From positions 620,001 to 684,000 of the forward strand of contig NZ_JAUYVM010000001.1 of assembly GCF_030689305.1 (NCBI RefSeq): a stretch of DNA of 64,000 bases, in the 5' to 3' direction. Positions 24,099 to 33,257 of this stretch are shown here, piece by piece. Below the pieces are notes generated by a model. The model saw nothing but the letters and a program-made list of their open reading frames with translations, ran no database searches and was not told the origin of the DNA. The stretch is from Vibrio penaeicida. Its GTDB lineage: Bacteria > Pseudomonadota > Gammaproteobacteria > Enterobacterales > Vibrionaceae. The translations under genes were made by a program, and so were the position numbers. Position 1 is the stretch's first letter. Each line of letters starts with the position of its first letter.

Positions 24099-25448
24099 TT
24101 AACCAAATGAAGCCCAGATGACCGTAGCGACAAGTACTGGGCAAACAAACTTCACATACGCTGGCCAAACTTTACCGAACCAGCCCAATTGAAAGTCTGG
24201 GTTACCGAGTTCAAGCTCTTTAATTTTTGAATGTCGATTCCACACCCACCCACCAAACAGGCAGAACATTAATGCAGCAGTAGGCTGTAAATATTGGGTC
24301 GCAACCATGGCTACCAATCCAAACAGTTCACCAAAATTAAAGACAATCACGACACTAAACAGTGCAATTAAACCGCCTAATATCCAGCTTGTGGTGCTGC
24401 GTTTCGATTCCAAACGTTCACTCACCAAAGCGACTGGGCACTCCAGCATGGAGATAGATGACGTGAGCGCTGCAATTGTAAGAAGTAAGAAGAAAATGAT
24501 CGCAAACAGCTGACCAAGTAAACCAAGGCTTTCAAACATCAAAGGCAAAACAGTGAAAACTAAGGTATCAGAACTCAATAGGGAACCATCTTCAGCATAA
24601 ATCTGTACGCCTTTTTGCATGGCAACAAACATAGCAGGCAAAACCACTAAACCAGCGATGAAAGCGACTGCGGTATCCACCAACGTGACATTCATTGCCA
24701 TTTTAGGCAGGTTTTCTTTTTTGCTCAGGTATGAACCATAAATGAGCATCGAACACCCACCAATAGTCAGTGAGAAAAAGCCTTGTCCCATTGCCGCCAG
24801 AATCAACTTACGGTCCCAAATTTTTTCGAAATCAGGAATCAAATAGTGCTTAAGCCCTTCCATTGCCCCCGATTGCATCATGATGTAGACAAATAGCAAT
24901 CCAAACAAAACAAACAATGCGGGCATTAATCGTGTCGACCACTTTTCAATACCCTGCTTAACACCACCTTGTACAATCAAAATAGTTAGAACATAAAAAA
25001 CCAATGTTCCAAACAGGTTTCTCTCGACACTGAACCCTTTAAACCATTGAGCAACGGATGCAAAACCGAACAGCTCGGTTATCGCCCCTAACAAGAAACA
25101 GATTAACCACCCACCCACGATGGAATAAAAAGCAAGAACAGCACTTGGTACGCTAAGACCAATCCAACCGACTAAGCCTCCGACTTTTTTACCTAACGGG
25201 TTCTCCGTAAGTGACTTCATACTATCGACTGGGTTGGCTTGACCATGACGTCCTATCGCCATTTCAACAACCAACATAGGAAAAGCCACGACAAGGATCA
25301 TGAAGAGGTACACCATTAAAAATGCACCGCCCCCATTACTCGCAGCCTGAGTGGGGAAACCCCATATATTTCCAAGACCTACCGCTGCACCAGCTGCCGC
25401 CAACACGAAGCCCAATCTCGATCCAAAATTTTCTCTTGTATTTGCCAT
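24099..25448 (-). CDS. Neurotransmitter:sodium symporter (NSS) family transporter
   Basis: Sodium-coupled amino acid-type transporter of the LeuT fold. 449 aa with about 11-12 hydrophobic segments. The N-terminus is diagnostic: NFGSRLGFVLAAAGAAVGLGNIWGFP (residues 6-31) holds the unwound TM1 sodium/substrate site. ALTSSISMLECPVALVSERL around 329-348 is the TM8 sodium-site region. Substrate not decidable. Monocistronic, ending at a bidirectional terminator. Confidence 0.92.
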   Translation of the reverse strand: MANTRENFGSRLGFVLAAAGAAVGLGNIWGFPTQAASNGGGAFLMVYLFMILVVAFPMLVVEMAIGRHGQANPVDSMKSLTENPLGKKVGGLVGWIGLSVPSAVLAFYSIVGGWLICFLLGAITELFGFASVAQWFKGFSVERNLFGTLVFYVLTILIVQGGVKQGIEKWSTRLMPALFVLFGLLFVYIMMQSGAMEGLKHYLIPDFEKIWDRKLILAAMGQGFFSLTIGGCSMLIYGSYLSKKENLPKMAMNVTLVDTAVAFIAGLVVLPAMFVAMQKGVQIYAEDGSLLSSDTLVFTVLPLMFESLGLLGQLFAIIFFLLLTIAALTSSISMLECPVALVSERLESKRSTTSWILGGLIALFSVVIVFNFGELFGLVAMVATQYLQPTAALMFCLFGGWVWNRHSKIKELELGNPDFQLGWFGKVWPAYVKFVCPVLVATVIWASFG

Positions 25449-25915
25449 ACTACGCTACTGACACACTTACGAACTAGTTGGCTAGTACAATAGTGTTTTA
25501 CACAGGCAATAACAAGAGCATGCAGCAGTAATACCCATTCGAACGCACAAATTACAAACAATTGGTCTAAAAATATAGAATTGCGTCGAAAAGTATTCTC
25601 CTTCAGGCGACGAATCAAAAATACAGATGAAATTTTCCGAACAAATTAAGGTGAAGTGCCTCGAAAACATACTGAAACTCAAGAACCTCAGAATATTTCT
25701 CTGTGATATTCAATCTAGTTTTGCAATTAATTCAATATCCTAACAATGACATTGTTTAACTCTCCGTCTAATAAATAGAGACTTTGTGCGTTTATAAATT
25801 AAGCACTTTATACCCAAGCAACCTTTCAGAAATGACGTAAGCCGTCATATCAGGCTGCTTGAGCAAGTTCTGGGGGCAGTCGTATATCCCCATACTTTTT
25901 AAGACGGGAGAAGAA
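25449..25915. other. Gap between the NSS transporter and chitinase genes
   Basis: This 467 bp, AT-rich divergent region holds the long palindromic element at 25810-25861 (separate entry) and both promoters, which I cannot define. I looked for a glycine riboswitch upstream of the transporter and do not find the conserved pieces. No gene is supported. Confidence 0.5.
25810..25861. repeat. Nested palindrome of the TACCCAAG type
   Basis: Outer arms CAAGCAACCT (25815-25824) and AGGCTGCTTG (25852-25861) pair with one mismatch. Inside lies ATGACG/CGTCAT (25832-25837 / 25843-25848). The left end reads ATACCCAAG as in the 6560 element. It lies about 55 bp upstream of the chitinase ATG. Confidence 0.6.
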
Positions 25916-28459
25916 ATGAAAAGGACAATTATCAGCGGTGCAATACTGTCCGCTTTAAGCTTGACCAGTGCTGTTCAAGCGGCAACGGTCGATTGTAGAA
26001 CACTGCCAGTTTGGCAGCCTGATGGCGCCTACTCTACGGACGGAAAGGTTCAACAAGACAACAACGCGTATCAGGCACGATGGTGGTCGCAGGGGAACTC
26101 GCCAGCAACTCACTCTGGTGATTGGCAAGAATGGAAGTGGCTAGGTGCGTGTGGTGGTTTCAACGCATCTCCTGAAGTGAGCATTACATCGCCACTCAAC
26201 AATGCTCAGCTAACAACGGGCCAAGTCATTGGTTTACAAGTGAACGCCTCCGACATTGATGGCAGCATCGCGCAAGTCGAGTTTTTCTTGTCTGGTGTAA
26301 GTTTGGGCGTAACAACAACCGCGCCTTACACGCTAGATTGGATGACGGAAACAGGCAATCATACCATTTCTGCTATTGCCACCGACAACTTAGGCGCAAC
26401 GAACGAATCAACGGTTCTAATACAGGTAGCGCCGGCAGGTGGATTGGTGGCACCAAGTATCGACCTAACATCCCCAACAGGTTCTGAATCTGTCACTCAA
26501 GGTGACGTACTGACTCTATCCGCTAATGCAGCAGATACCGATGGCACAGTTACACAAGTCGAATTCTATGTGGACAGCAACCTTGTTGCGACAGACACAG
26601 CAGCGCCATTTGAACATAACTGGACAGCTCAAGCTGGTGCTCATACTGTTTCTGCTAAGGCAACAGATAACGACAACCTTTCAACAGCGAGCCAAGAAGT
26701 ATCTGTGAATGTGAAGTCGGCGTCCTCAGGTGGTTGTGCTGATGCTACGCCTTATGTTGCCGGCACTGCATACAGCGCAGGTGCGTTGGTCGAAAATGCC
26801 AATCAGAAATACCGTTGTGACGTTGCAGGTTGGTGTTCGTCTAACTCAGTATGGGCATACGAACCGGGTGTGGGTGAATACTGGAAAGAAGCGTGGACTG
26901 GGCTAGGTGCATGCAGTGCAGCGCCCGAAGTTGCTTTAACGGCACCTTCTACTGGTGATGTGATTCTAGCTGGCTCAACCGTAGCGGTAAATGCACAAGC
27001 GAGTGATGCAGACGGAAAAGTAACCCAAGTTGAATTCTTTGCAAACAACACCAGTTTAGGTATTGATACTCAAGCACCATACACCATTAACTGGCAAGCA
27101 ACGGCTGTGGGTGAAACCACAGTGAAGGCTATCGCCACTGATAACGGTGGTTCAACAGGCGAAGCAAGTGCTTTGGTTACCGTGAGCGATCAACCCGTTG
27201 TTACCCGACTCACATCTCCCGTAAACGGAAGCACCGTTGGCGTCGGTAAATCAACCGCAATCAGCGCGGACGCAACCAGCTTAACAGGAACGGTTCAAAG
27301 CGTTGATTTCTTGGTTAATGGTTCTGTTATTTCATCAGATACTACTGCACCTTACAGCGTAAATTGGACACCTGCTGCAATCGGTAACTACACCCTAACT
27401 GTTATTGCCAAAGATTCCTCTGGAAACAGCGCGGTTTCATCCGGTGTTACTGTTAATGCGGTTGAGCAAGTCGCCAAGAAACATAATCTTATTGGTTACT
27501 GGCATAATTTTGTGAACGGTTCAGGTTGTCCACTTCGTTTGGCCGATATGTCTGAACGTTGGGATATTATTGACATAGCGTTTGCAGATAACGATCGCAA
27601 CAGCGACGGTACTGTTCACTTCAACTTGTATTCAGGTGATATCCACAGCTCTTGTCCTGCACTCGATCCAGCTCAGTTCAAGCAAGATATGGCAGCGCTG
27701 CAAGCCAAAGGTAAGATCTTTGTTCTGTCTTTAGGCGGGGCTGAAGGGACCATTACCTTAAATACCGACCAAGATGAAACCAACTTTGTGAACAGCTTAA
27801 CAAGCATTATCAAAGAGTGGGGCTTCGATGGATTGGACGTTGACTTAGAAAGCGGTTCAAACCTATTGCATGGCTCTCAAATTCAGGCTCGTTTAGGTCG
27901 TGCTCTTAAAGCGATTGAAGCGAATACGGGTGGCGATATGTACCTAACCATGGCGCCTGAACACCCATATGTTCAAGGCGGGTTGATCGCGTACACTGGA
28001 ATTTGGGGTGCTTACATTCCGGTGATTGACCAGGTTCGTGACACGCTAGACTTACTTCATGTTCAGCTATACAACAATGGTGGTTTACCTAACCCTTACA
28101 TGCCAGGCGCTGCACCTGAAGGCTCCGTCGATATGATGGTAGCCTCAGCAAAAATGCTGGTTGAAGGATTCAAGCTGGCTGATGGTACTCAGTTTGCTCC
28201 GTTACGTGACGATCAGGTAGCCATTGGTTTGCCATCAGGTCCTAGCAGTGCTAACTCTGGTCAAGCTCCTGTCCAAAACATCTATGATGCGCTCGACTGC
28301 CTAATTAAAGGCACGAAATGCAGCACGGTTGTGCCTGCTAAGCTGTATCCAAGTTTTGGTGGCGTGATGACATGGTCTATTAACTGGGACCAACACGATG
28401 GCTTCAACTTCTCAGTACCTGTAGGTAATAAACTAGACCAACTGAATGCGGGGCAATAA
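25916..28459 (+). CDS. Secreted modular chitinase (GH18)
   Basis: Hydrolyses chitin outside the cell. 847 aa from the ATG at 25916, chosen for a clean signal peptide (MKRTIISGAILSALSLTSAVQA) and a GGGAGAAG ribosome site. Domains in order: chitin-binding CBM5/12-like (residues ~25-78, Trp-rich, ending WKWLGACGG); two Ig-like Big repeats (~82-265, each with ASD/TDG-x-V-x-QVEFF); a second carbohydrate-binding module (~270-332, ending WTGLGACSA); two more Ig-like repeats (~334-513); GH18 barrel (~520-847) with intact catalytic DGLDVDLE. Vibrio chitinases are usually induced by chito-oligosaccharides; no operator is recognised here. Confidence 0.93.
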   Translation: MKRTIISGAILSALSLTSAVQAATVDCRTLPVWQPDGAYSTDGKVQQDNNAYQARWWSQGNSPATHSGDWQEWKWLGACGGFNASPEVSITSPLNNAQLTTGQVIGLQVNASDIDGSIAQVEFFLSGVSLGVTTTAPYTLDWMTETGNHTISAIATDNLGATNESTVLIQVAPAGGLVAPSIDLTSPTGSESVTQGDVLTLSANAADTDGTVTQVEFYVDSNLVATDTAAPFEHNWTAQAGAHTVSAKATDNDNLSTASQEVSVNVKSASSGGCADATPYVAGTAYSAGALVENANQKYRCDVAGWCSSNSVWAYEPGVGEYWKEAWTGLGACSAAPEVALTAPSTGDVILAGSTVAVNAQASDADGKVTQVEFFANNTSLGIDTQAPYTINWQATAVGETTVKAIATDNGGSTGEASALVTVSDQPVVTRLTSPVNGSTVGVGKSTAISADATSLTGTVQSVDFLVNGSVISSDTTAPYSVNWTPAAIGNYTLTVIAKDSSGNSAVSSGVTVNAVEQVAKKHNLIGYWHNFVNGSGCPLRLADMSERWDIIDIAFADNDRNSDGTVHFNLYSGDIHSSCPALDPAQFKQDMAALQAKGKIFVLSLGGAEGTITLNTDQDETNFVNSLTSIIKEWGFDGLDVDLESGSNLLHGSQIQARLGRALKAIEANTGGDMYLTMAPEHPYVQGGLIAYTGIWGAYIPVIDQVRDTLDLLHVQLYNNGGLPNPYMPGAAPEGSVDMMVASAKMLVEGFKLADGTQFAPLRDDQVAIGLPSGPSSANSGQAPVQNIYDALDCLIKGTKCSTVVPAKLYPSFGGVMTWSINWDQHDGFNFSVPVGNKLDQLNAGQ

Positions 28460-28494
28460 CGATTCACTGAATCAACACAGATAACTAAATAGAG

Positions 28495-28526
28495 AAAGGG
28501 GAGCGATTCGCTCCCCTTTGTTTTCT
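28495..28526 (+). terminator. Chitinase terminator
   Basis: AAAGGGGAGCGA/TCGCTCCCCTTT palindrome with T-rich tail, between convergent genes. Confidence 0.85.
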
Positions 28527-28541
28527 GTTTTATTGAAAATG

Positions 28542-29288
28542 TTAGATTAAGAAAACAGGGTAATCTTTTAGCTCTGGTATTTTATCATGCAGCTTTTGTT
28601 CTTCACTCGCCACATCTTTTAGCTGTTCACAATATTGCTGAGCTTCTTTGCGAATCTCCTTTGACTGCCCTTCAATCTTTTCTTTCAGCGTATCTTTTAG
28701 TGAACCCAACTGCTTTTGCAATTCAGTAAAATTAATACCGCCTTCCGTCTTCATTTTTTCAGACAAAGCAGAAAACGCGCTGGAGAAAAACTCCCCATTA
28801 AACTTTTCCATCGCCCCATCAAAGTCTTTTTTCCAATTACTGAAGGCATCACCAAACGCATTTTCCTTAAGAATAAATTCACCGTCTTGGTAGTAGCGAG
28901 ATTCTAAGTCAGTGTAAAAATCATCGATGGCAGATTTCACATTATTGAACGCTTGGCTGTCGTTAAAACTGGCACTGACATCATCAACAATATCTTTTGC
29001 GAGATCAGCACCGTTATTAGCAATGTCTTTAGCTCTTGGCACATACTCGTTCATTTTCTCACGGTACGAATCTACAGCTTTATGCTGCCATTCATCGAGC
29101 GCCAACTTCTCACCGTTGATAAAGACATTATTGTCTTTATCTATAAGAACTTTTGCTTCCCCTTGCTGGTATACCTCGACTCGGCTCCCATCTAAATGGA
29201 CCTCATTTTCGACATCTACCTTACATTGCGAAGCATGTGAGTAAGTACTTATTGTTAGCAGTGCTAACCCTATCCATTTGATATACAT
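28542..29288 (-). CDS. YggN-like periplasmic protein (DUF2884)
   Basis: About 248 aa from the ATG at 29288, which has GAGGTG just upstream; a GTG 6 bp earlier is less likely. Signal peptide MYIKWIGLALLTISTYSHA, then a DUF2884 pattern: VHLDGSRVEVYQQGEAKVLIDKDNNVFINGEKLAL (residues ~30-65), a long charged helical region, and QQYCEQLKDVASEEQKLHDKIPEL near the end. Two cysteines (QCKV, YCEQ) could form a disulfide. Function unknown in the family. Confidence 0.8.
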   Translation of the reverse strand: MYIKWIGLALLTISTYSHASQCKVDVENEVHLDGSRVEVYQQGEAKVLIDKDNNVFINGEKLALDEWQHKAVDSYREKMNEYVPRAKDIANNGADLAKDIVDDVSASFNDSQAFNNVKSAIDDFYTDLESRYYQDGEFILKENAFGDAFSNWKKDFDGAMEKFNGEFFSSAFSALSEKMKTEGGINFTELQKQLGSLKDTLKEKIEGQSKEIRKEAQQYCEQLKDVASEEQKLHDKIPELKDYPVFLI

Positions 29289-29374
29289 AGTCACCTCAAA
29301 ATAGACCCATGTTCAATTTTCGCTAACAGAATGATCAAGCTAACAAAGTTAATGGGTGAATTGTCAGTAATTTG

Positions 29375-29857
29375 TTATAACAGCTCAACCACTTCAAAGT
29401 TGCTCTGTTGATTTCCAGACTGCAATTGTATTTCGTCACCCAGATACTTTCCTTTCAACTGCTGCCCTAAAGGTGCTTTTAATGTCACACTTGCTATCGA
29501 CTTACCACTGAATTCAACACTCGTTCCACCAGCCGTGGGCGCGATGAAATACCAACTCTCATTTCCATTAAGATCTTCAAGTTTTACCAAAGCCGATACA
29601 GCAATCGGCGTGTCCTCATCAAATTCTCGAAGCACTAACTCAGAATAAAGCCTAATGTTCTCTTCACACTCAGCGACTCGCTGCGCTTGTCCGTGAGCAA
29701 GATACGCCGCTTCCAATGCCAACGTATCGTACTTATGTTCTGGTACCGTTTCTTCATCTGTTGCGGATTCAATAGCCGTTTGAGCAGCACTTAACGCCGT
29801 TTTATGTATGCGTTGTAATTCCTCTAGGAATGCCTGCCGAAGCTCAGACTTATTCAT
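29375..29857 (-). CDS. GreA/GreB-like C-terminal domain protein
   Basis: 160 aa. N-terminal helical part (MNKSELRQAFLEELQRIHKTALSAA) has coiled-coil character with acidic residues, and the C-terminal half (ALVKLEDLNGNESWYFIAPTAGG and ITLKAPLGQQLKGKYLGDEIQ-like sequence) resembles the FKBP-like domain of GreA/GreB/Rnk. It may bind RNA polymerase, but whether it has transcript-cleavage activity cannot be told. Divergent from the recQ-like gene across the tandem repeats. Confidence 0.75.
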   Translation of the reverse strand: MNKSELRQAFLEELQRIHKTALSAAQTAIESATDEETVPEHKYDTLALEAAYLAHGQAQRVAECEENIRLYSELVLREFDEDTPIAVSALVKLEDLNGNESWYFIAPTAGGTSVEFSGKSIASVTLKAPLGQQLKGKYLGDEIQLQSGNQQSNFEVVELL

Positions 29858-29883
29858 ATTTTATATTCACCAAACTTAAAACC

Positions 29884-29977
29884 GTTAGAAACATGGATCT
29901 GTTAGAAACCTAGATCTTTTAGAAACTAGAGGCTGTTAGAACTTTAAAGTCTGTTAGAACTTTAGGACCTGTTAGAA
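29884..29977. repeat. Six-copy tandem repeat, 17-18 bp period
   Basis: The core GTTAGAA (once TTTAGAA) starts at 29884, 29901, 29918, 29935, 29953 and 29971, giving periods of 17, 17, 17, 18 and 18 bp. The full unit is roughly CTGTTAGAACTTTAGGAC. The array fills the divergent gap just upstream of the recQ-like helicase. Confidence 0.85.
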
Positions 29978-30011
29978 TAGCCGGATTGATATGAAAAGGG
30001 GAAGGGTTTAC

Positions 30012-31931
30012 ATGATCGATCAGGCTATTCGCCAAAGTTTGCAGCACGTATTCGGCTTTAACGAGCTAAGAAAAGGTCAGAATGACGTGGTGACTCACGT
30101 GTTGCAAGGTCATTCTAGTGCGGCGATTTTTCCGACTGGTTCAGGTAAATCCCTTTGCTACCAGCTGCCCGCCTTGCACCTTCCCCACTTAACTTTGGTG
30201 ATCTCACCGCTATTGGCATTAATAAAGGATCAACTTCAGTTTTTAAAAAGTAAAGGCATTGAAGCCGAATCCATCGATTCAACCCAAGACAGAGAAACCA
30301 CTCAACGCATCATGCAGTCTGTCCGAAATGGGACAACTAAAATACTAATGATTTCAGTTGAAAGGTTGAAAAACGAGCGTTTTCGTCAATTCATTTCACA
30401 AGTTCCCATCTCTATGATGGTCGTGGATGAAGCGCACTGTATCTCTGAATGGGGGCACAACTTTCGCCCTGACTACTTAAAGCTGCCTCAATACCAACAA
30501 GCTTTGAAGATTCCGCAAGTATTGCTGTTAACCGCTACGGCTACCCCGCAAGTCATCTCAGATATGCAAAGTAAGTTTGCCATTCAGCCGGAACACATCA
30601 CCATTACGGGGTTTTATCGGTCTAACCTGCATTTAAATATTCAAACTTGTTTTGCCGAAGAACGGTTGGAAAAGTTAGCAACAATCATCAACGAATCGCC
30701 TTCAGAACCCACCATTGTTTATGTCACTTTGCAGCAAACTGCTGAACAAGTTGCTGGGTTCCTACGTAATCACGGGGTACAAGTTCAGGCTTACCATGCA
30801 GGTTTAAAAAGCGAAGATCGCGAGCGAATCCAGCATGCATTTATGCTAGGTCATGTTCCTTGTATCGTCGCTACCATAGCCTTTGGAATGGGAGTGGATA
30901 AAGCCGACATTCGCCGCGTTATTCATTTTGACTTACCAAAGTCTATCGAAAACTACTCACAAGAAATTGGTCGAGCCGGTCGAGACGGGCAAAGCTCCCA
31001 GTGTATTTTGCTTGGCGACAAATCGGGGTTAACAGTATTAGAGAACTTTGTGTACGGCGATACACCCGATGCTCGTTCCATTCAAATGGTCATTGAGCAG
31101 ATATACGAACACTCAGACGAATGGAGCATTATGCTTAATAGGCTTTCAAAAGAGGTCAACATTCGTCAACTCCCTTTGAAAACCTTGCTGGTTTACCTTG
31201 AGCTGCAAGGCGTCATTGAACCGCGGTTTACCTATTTCGCTGATTACCGGTTCAAATTAAATGTCGATCAACAAGCAATTTTTCAGCGCTTTCAAGGGGA
31301 AAGGAAACAGTTTGTGGAAGCGATTTTCCAATGCTCCCCCAAAGCTAAAACTTGGCATACATTGGATTTTGACGCTTTATGGCAAGGTTACTCTGCAGAA
31401 CGAAGCCGAGTGGTTTCTGCATTGGACTACTTTCATGAAAACGGTTGGATTGAGTTAGAAAGTAAACAAGCTACCGACGTTTACCGTGTACTGGATACCC
31501 AGAAATCGCCCCGCGAATTAGCCGAGCAGATGCATCTTTTGTTCGAGCAAAAAGAAGCCAGTGAAATCAATCGAATTCGGGAGATGGTCGCCTTCTTTGA
31601 AGACAGTCGATGCTTAAGCCAACAACTTGCTCGCTACTTTGCCGATGAAAACGCCCCAGAACATTGCCAACACTGCTCAGTCTGCAACGGGCATGTTGCC
31701 ACCCTGCCATCTTCAAATTTCGCTGAATACGAACGAGAGAATATCCCAAATTGGATCGCACCTTATCAACATGCGATGAAAGACCAAGCCACACCCAAAG
31801 CTTTGGCGCGCTTCTTATGTGGAATCATCACCCCAGAATCGACACGACTTAAAGCAAGGCAAATGGAAGGATTTGGTCGGCTGGAAAGCACCCCATTTAG
31901 TGAAGTTCTAGAGTTAGTAACTGGCAATTAG
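30012..31931 (+). CDS. RecQ family ATP-dependent DNA helicase (paralogue without HRDC)
   Basis: 3'-5' SF2 DNA helicase. About 639 aa from the ATG at 30012, preceded by GGGGAAGGG; an upstream ATG at 29991 is possible. Motif I IFPTGSGKSLCYQLP (~40), motif II VVDEAHCISEWGHNFRP (DEAH), motif III LLTATATP, motif IV-VI region with YHAGLKSEDRERIQHAF and QEIGRAGRDGQ. Zinc-binding-like cysteines occur near residue 560 (EHCQHCSVCNG). The C-terminus lacks a recognisable HRDC domain, so this is a second RecQ-type protein, not canonical RecQ. Confidence 0.9.
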   Translation: MIDQAIRQSLQHVFGFNELRKGQNDVVTHVLQGHSSAAIFPTGSGKSLCYQLPALHLPHLTLVISPLLALIKDQLQFLKSKGIEAESIDSTQDRETTQRIMQSVRNGTTKILMISVERLKNERFRQFISQVPISMMVVDEAHCISEWGHNFRPDYLKLPQYQQALKIPQVLLLTATATPQVISDMQSKFAIQPEHITITGFYRSNLHLNIQTCFAEERLEKLATIINESPSEPTIVYVTLQQTAEQVAGFLRNHGVQVQAYHAGLKSEDRERIQHAFMLGHVPCIVATIAFGMGVDKADIRRVIHFDLPKSIENYSQEIGRAGRDGQSSQCILLGDKSGLTVLENFVYGDTPDARSIQMVIEQIYEHSDEWSIMLNRLSKEVNIRQLPLKTLLVYLELQGVIEPRFTYFADYRFKLNVDQQAIFQRFQGERKQFVEAIFQCSPKAKTWHTLDFDALWQGYSAERSRVVSALDYFHENGWIELESKQATDVYRVLDTQKSPRELAEQMHLLFEQKEASEINRIREMVAFFEDSRCLSQQLARYFADENAPEHCQHCSVCNGHVATLPSSNFAEYERENIPNWIAPYQHAMKDQATPKALARFLCGIITPESTRLKARQMEGFGRLESTPFSEVLELVTGN

Positions 31932-31944
31932 GTGTATATTGGGT

Positions 31945-33012
31945 TCAAAAGAAGCTGAGCTGCCTAGCTTCTTGCTCGGGTTTGAGCATAACGCTCAACC
32001 CGAGTAAACGAATCTCTCTGCCTTTCTGACGTTGCAGCACTTTTTCTAATAAACCACGAAAATCTTCCAGCTCTAATTCACCATGAATATGCTCTATCGT
32101 GGTTTGCTGAAAATCAGCAAATTTCATTTTTATACCTTGTTTAATGATCGCTTTTTCTGGTGAAGCTTTCACTAAACGATGTTCTAATTCAGGGAAGAGT
32201 TTGTTTGCTATCACCTTCCAACACTCATCAAACGTGCGAATATTCTTAGAAAAAGTACGCTCGACACCAACCGATTTACGCTCGCGCTCAGTAACCACAT
32301 CTCGATTATCAATACCTTGGCTTCGCTTCCATAGCGACGCTCCTAGGCGACCAAATTGAGTCAGCAGTGAGCGATAATCCGATTCACGAATATCTCGGCA
32401 AGTAAAAAAGCCCGCGTTATTCAGCTTTTCTAAAGATACTTTTCCTACACCGGGAATTTTATCAAGTGTCAGTGTATCAATCGTTTCCTGAACCTTATCT
32501 GGTGGGATCACGCACAAGCCATTAGGTTTGTTTATGTCAGATGCAACTTTCGCTAGAAATTTGATAGGTGCGACGCCTGCAGAAGCCGTCAATTTCAATT
32601 CATTCCAAATGTCATAGCGAATCGCCTCCGCTATTAATGTGGCACTGCCATGAAGAACTTGCGTATCAGTAACATCCAGATAGGCCTCATCAAGTGAGAG
32701 AGGCTCAATGATCGAAGTATACCGCTCAAAGATTTCGCGTATTTTTCGTGAGGTATCAACGTAAACTTGCATTCGCCCTGGCACCACCAGCAAATTAGGA
32801 CAAAGTTTTAAAGCCTGCCCTGTTGGCATTGCTGAGCGAATACCAAATTGACGCGCTTCATAATTACAAGTACTCAGAACACCGCGTTGCTTTTCACTTC
32901 CTCCAACGGCAAGAGGTCGTCCCCTATAGGAAGGGTTATCGCGCATTTCCACTGCGGCATAAAAGCAATCCATATCCACATGAATTATTTTTTTCATCGC
33001 ATCATTTGCCAT
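31945..33012 (-). CDS. dinB: DNA polymerase IV
   Basis: Error-prone Y-family polymerase for translesion synthesis. 355 aa from the ATG at 33012; a second in-frame ATG at 32997 (MKKIIHVDMDCFYAAVE) is the more family-like start and I cannot choose firmly. Catalytic acids are seen: HVDMDCF (~10) and PLSLDEAYLDV (~103). A helix-hairpin-helix (LDKIPGVGKVSLEKL) and a little-finger domain follow. The C-terminus QLSFF is the beta-clamp binding motif. An SOS box lies just upstream. Confidence 0.95.
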   Translation of the reverse strand: MANDAMKKIIHVDMDCFYAAVEMRDNPSYRGRPLAVGGSEKQRGVLSTCNYEARQFGIRSAMPTGQALKLCPNLLVVPGRMQVYVDTSRKIREIFERYTSIIEPLSLDEAYLDVTDTQVLHGSATLIAEAIRYDIWNELKLTASAGVAPIKFLAKVASDINKPNGLCVIPPDKVQETIDTLTLDKIPGVGKVSLEKLNNAGFFTCRDIRESDYRSLLTQFGRLGASLWKRSQGIDNRDVVTERERKSVGVERTFSKNIRTFDECWKVIANKLFPELEHRLVKASPEKAIIKQGIKMKFADFQQTTIEHIHGELELEDFRGLLEKVLQRQKGREIRLLGLSVMLKPEQEARQLSFF

Positions 33013-33034
33013 TGCTCAAATGCTCTCACACAAA

Positions 33035-33054
33035 TACTGTATAAAAAATCAGTA
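33035..33054 (-). promoter_or_regulatory. LexA (SOS) box of dinB
   Basis: TACTGTATAAAAAATCAGTA compares with the consensus TACTGTATATATATACAGTA. CTGT-N8-TCAG differs from CTGT-N8-ACAG by one core base. It lies 23 bp upstream of the dinB ATG, so SOS induction is expected. Confidence 0.7.
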
Positions 33055-33257
33055 TAATAAAAGTCTGAAGCATTTCCCAGCACTTACCAAACTCTCCTGA
33101 CAAATTTTGGCAGTTCAAAAAGCTCAGCAATTGTATATTCTGTCTCATCCTTTTTACGACATTGGAAATAAAATGTTTTTTTTATGGAAGTACTTACTTT
33201 TGTGATTAGACTTAATAAACAGGTCAATTAAAGAATTAGAAGAAATGTGGAGCGCTG

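Noticed and set aside
25449..25700. Glycine riboswitch upstream of the NSS transporter
   Set aside because: A CTGAAGGAG piece is suggestive, but the two tandem aptamer hallmarks are absent.
25859..25915. N-terminal extension of the chitinase
   Set aside because: It would begin within the repeat element and hide the signal peptide; the ATG at 25916 has a good ribosome site and a clean signal peptide.
29884..29977. CRISPR array
   Set aside because: Period 17-18 bp is too short, no unique spacers of about 30 bp, no cas genes.
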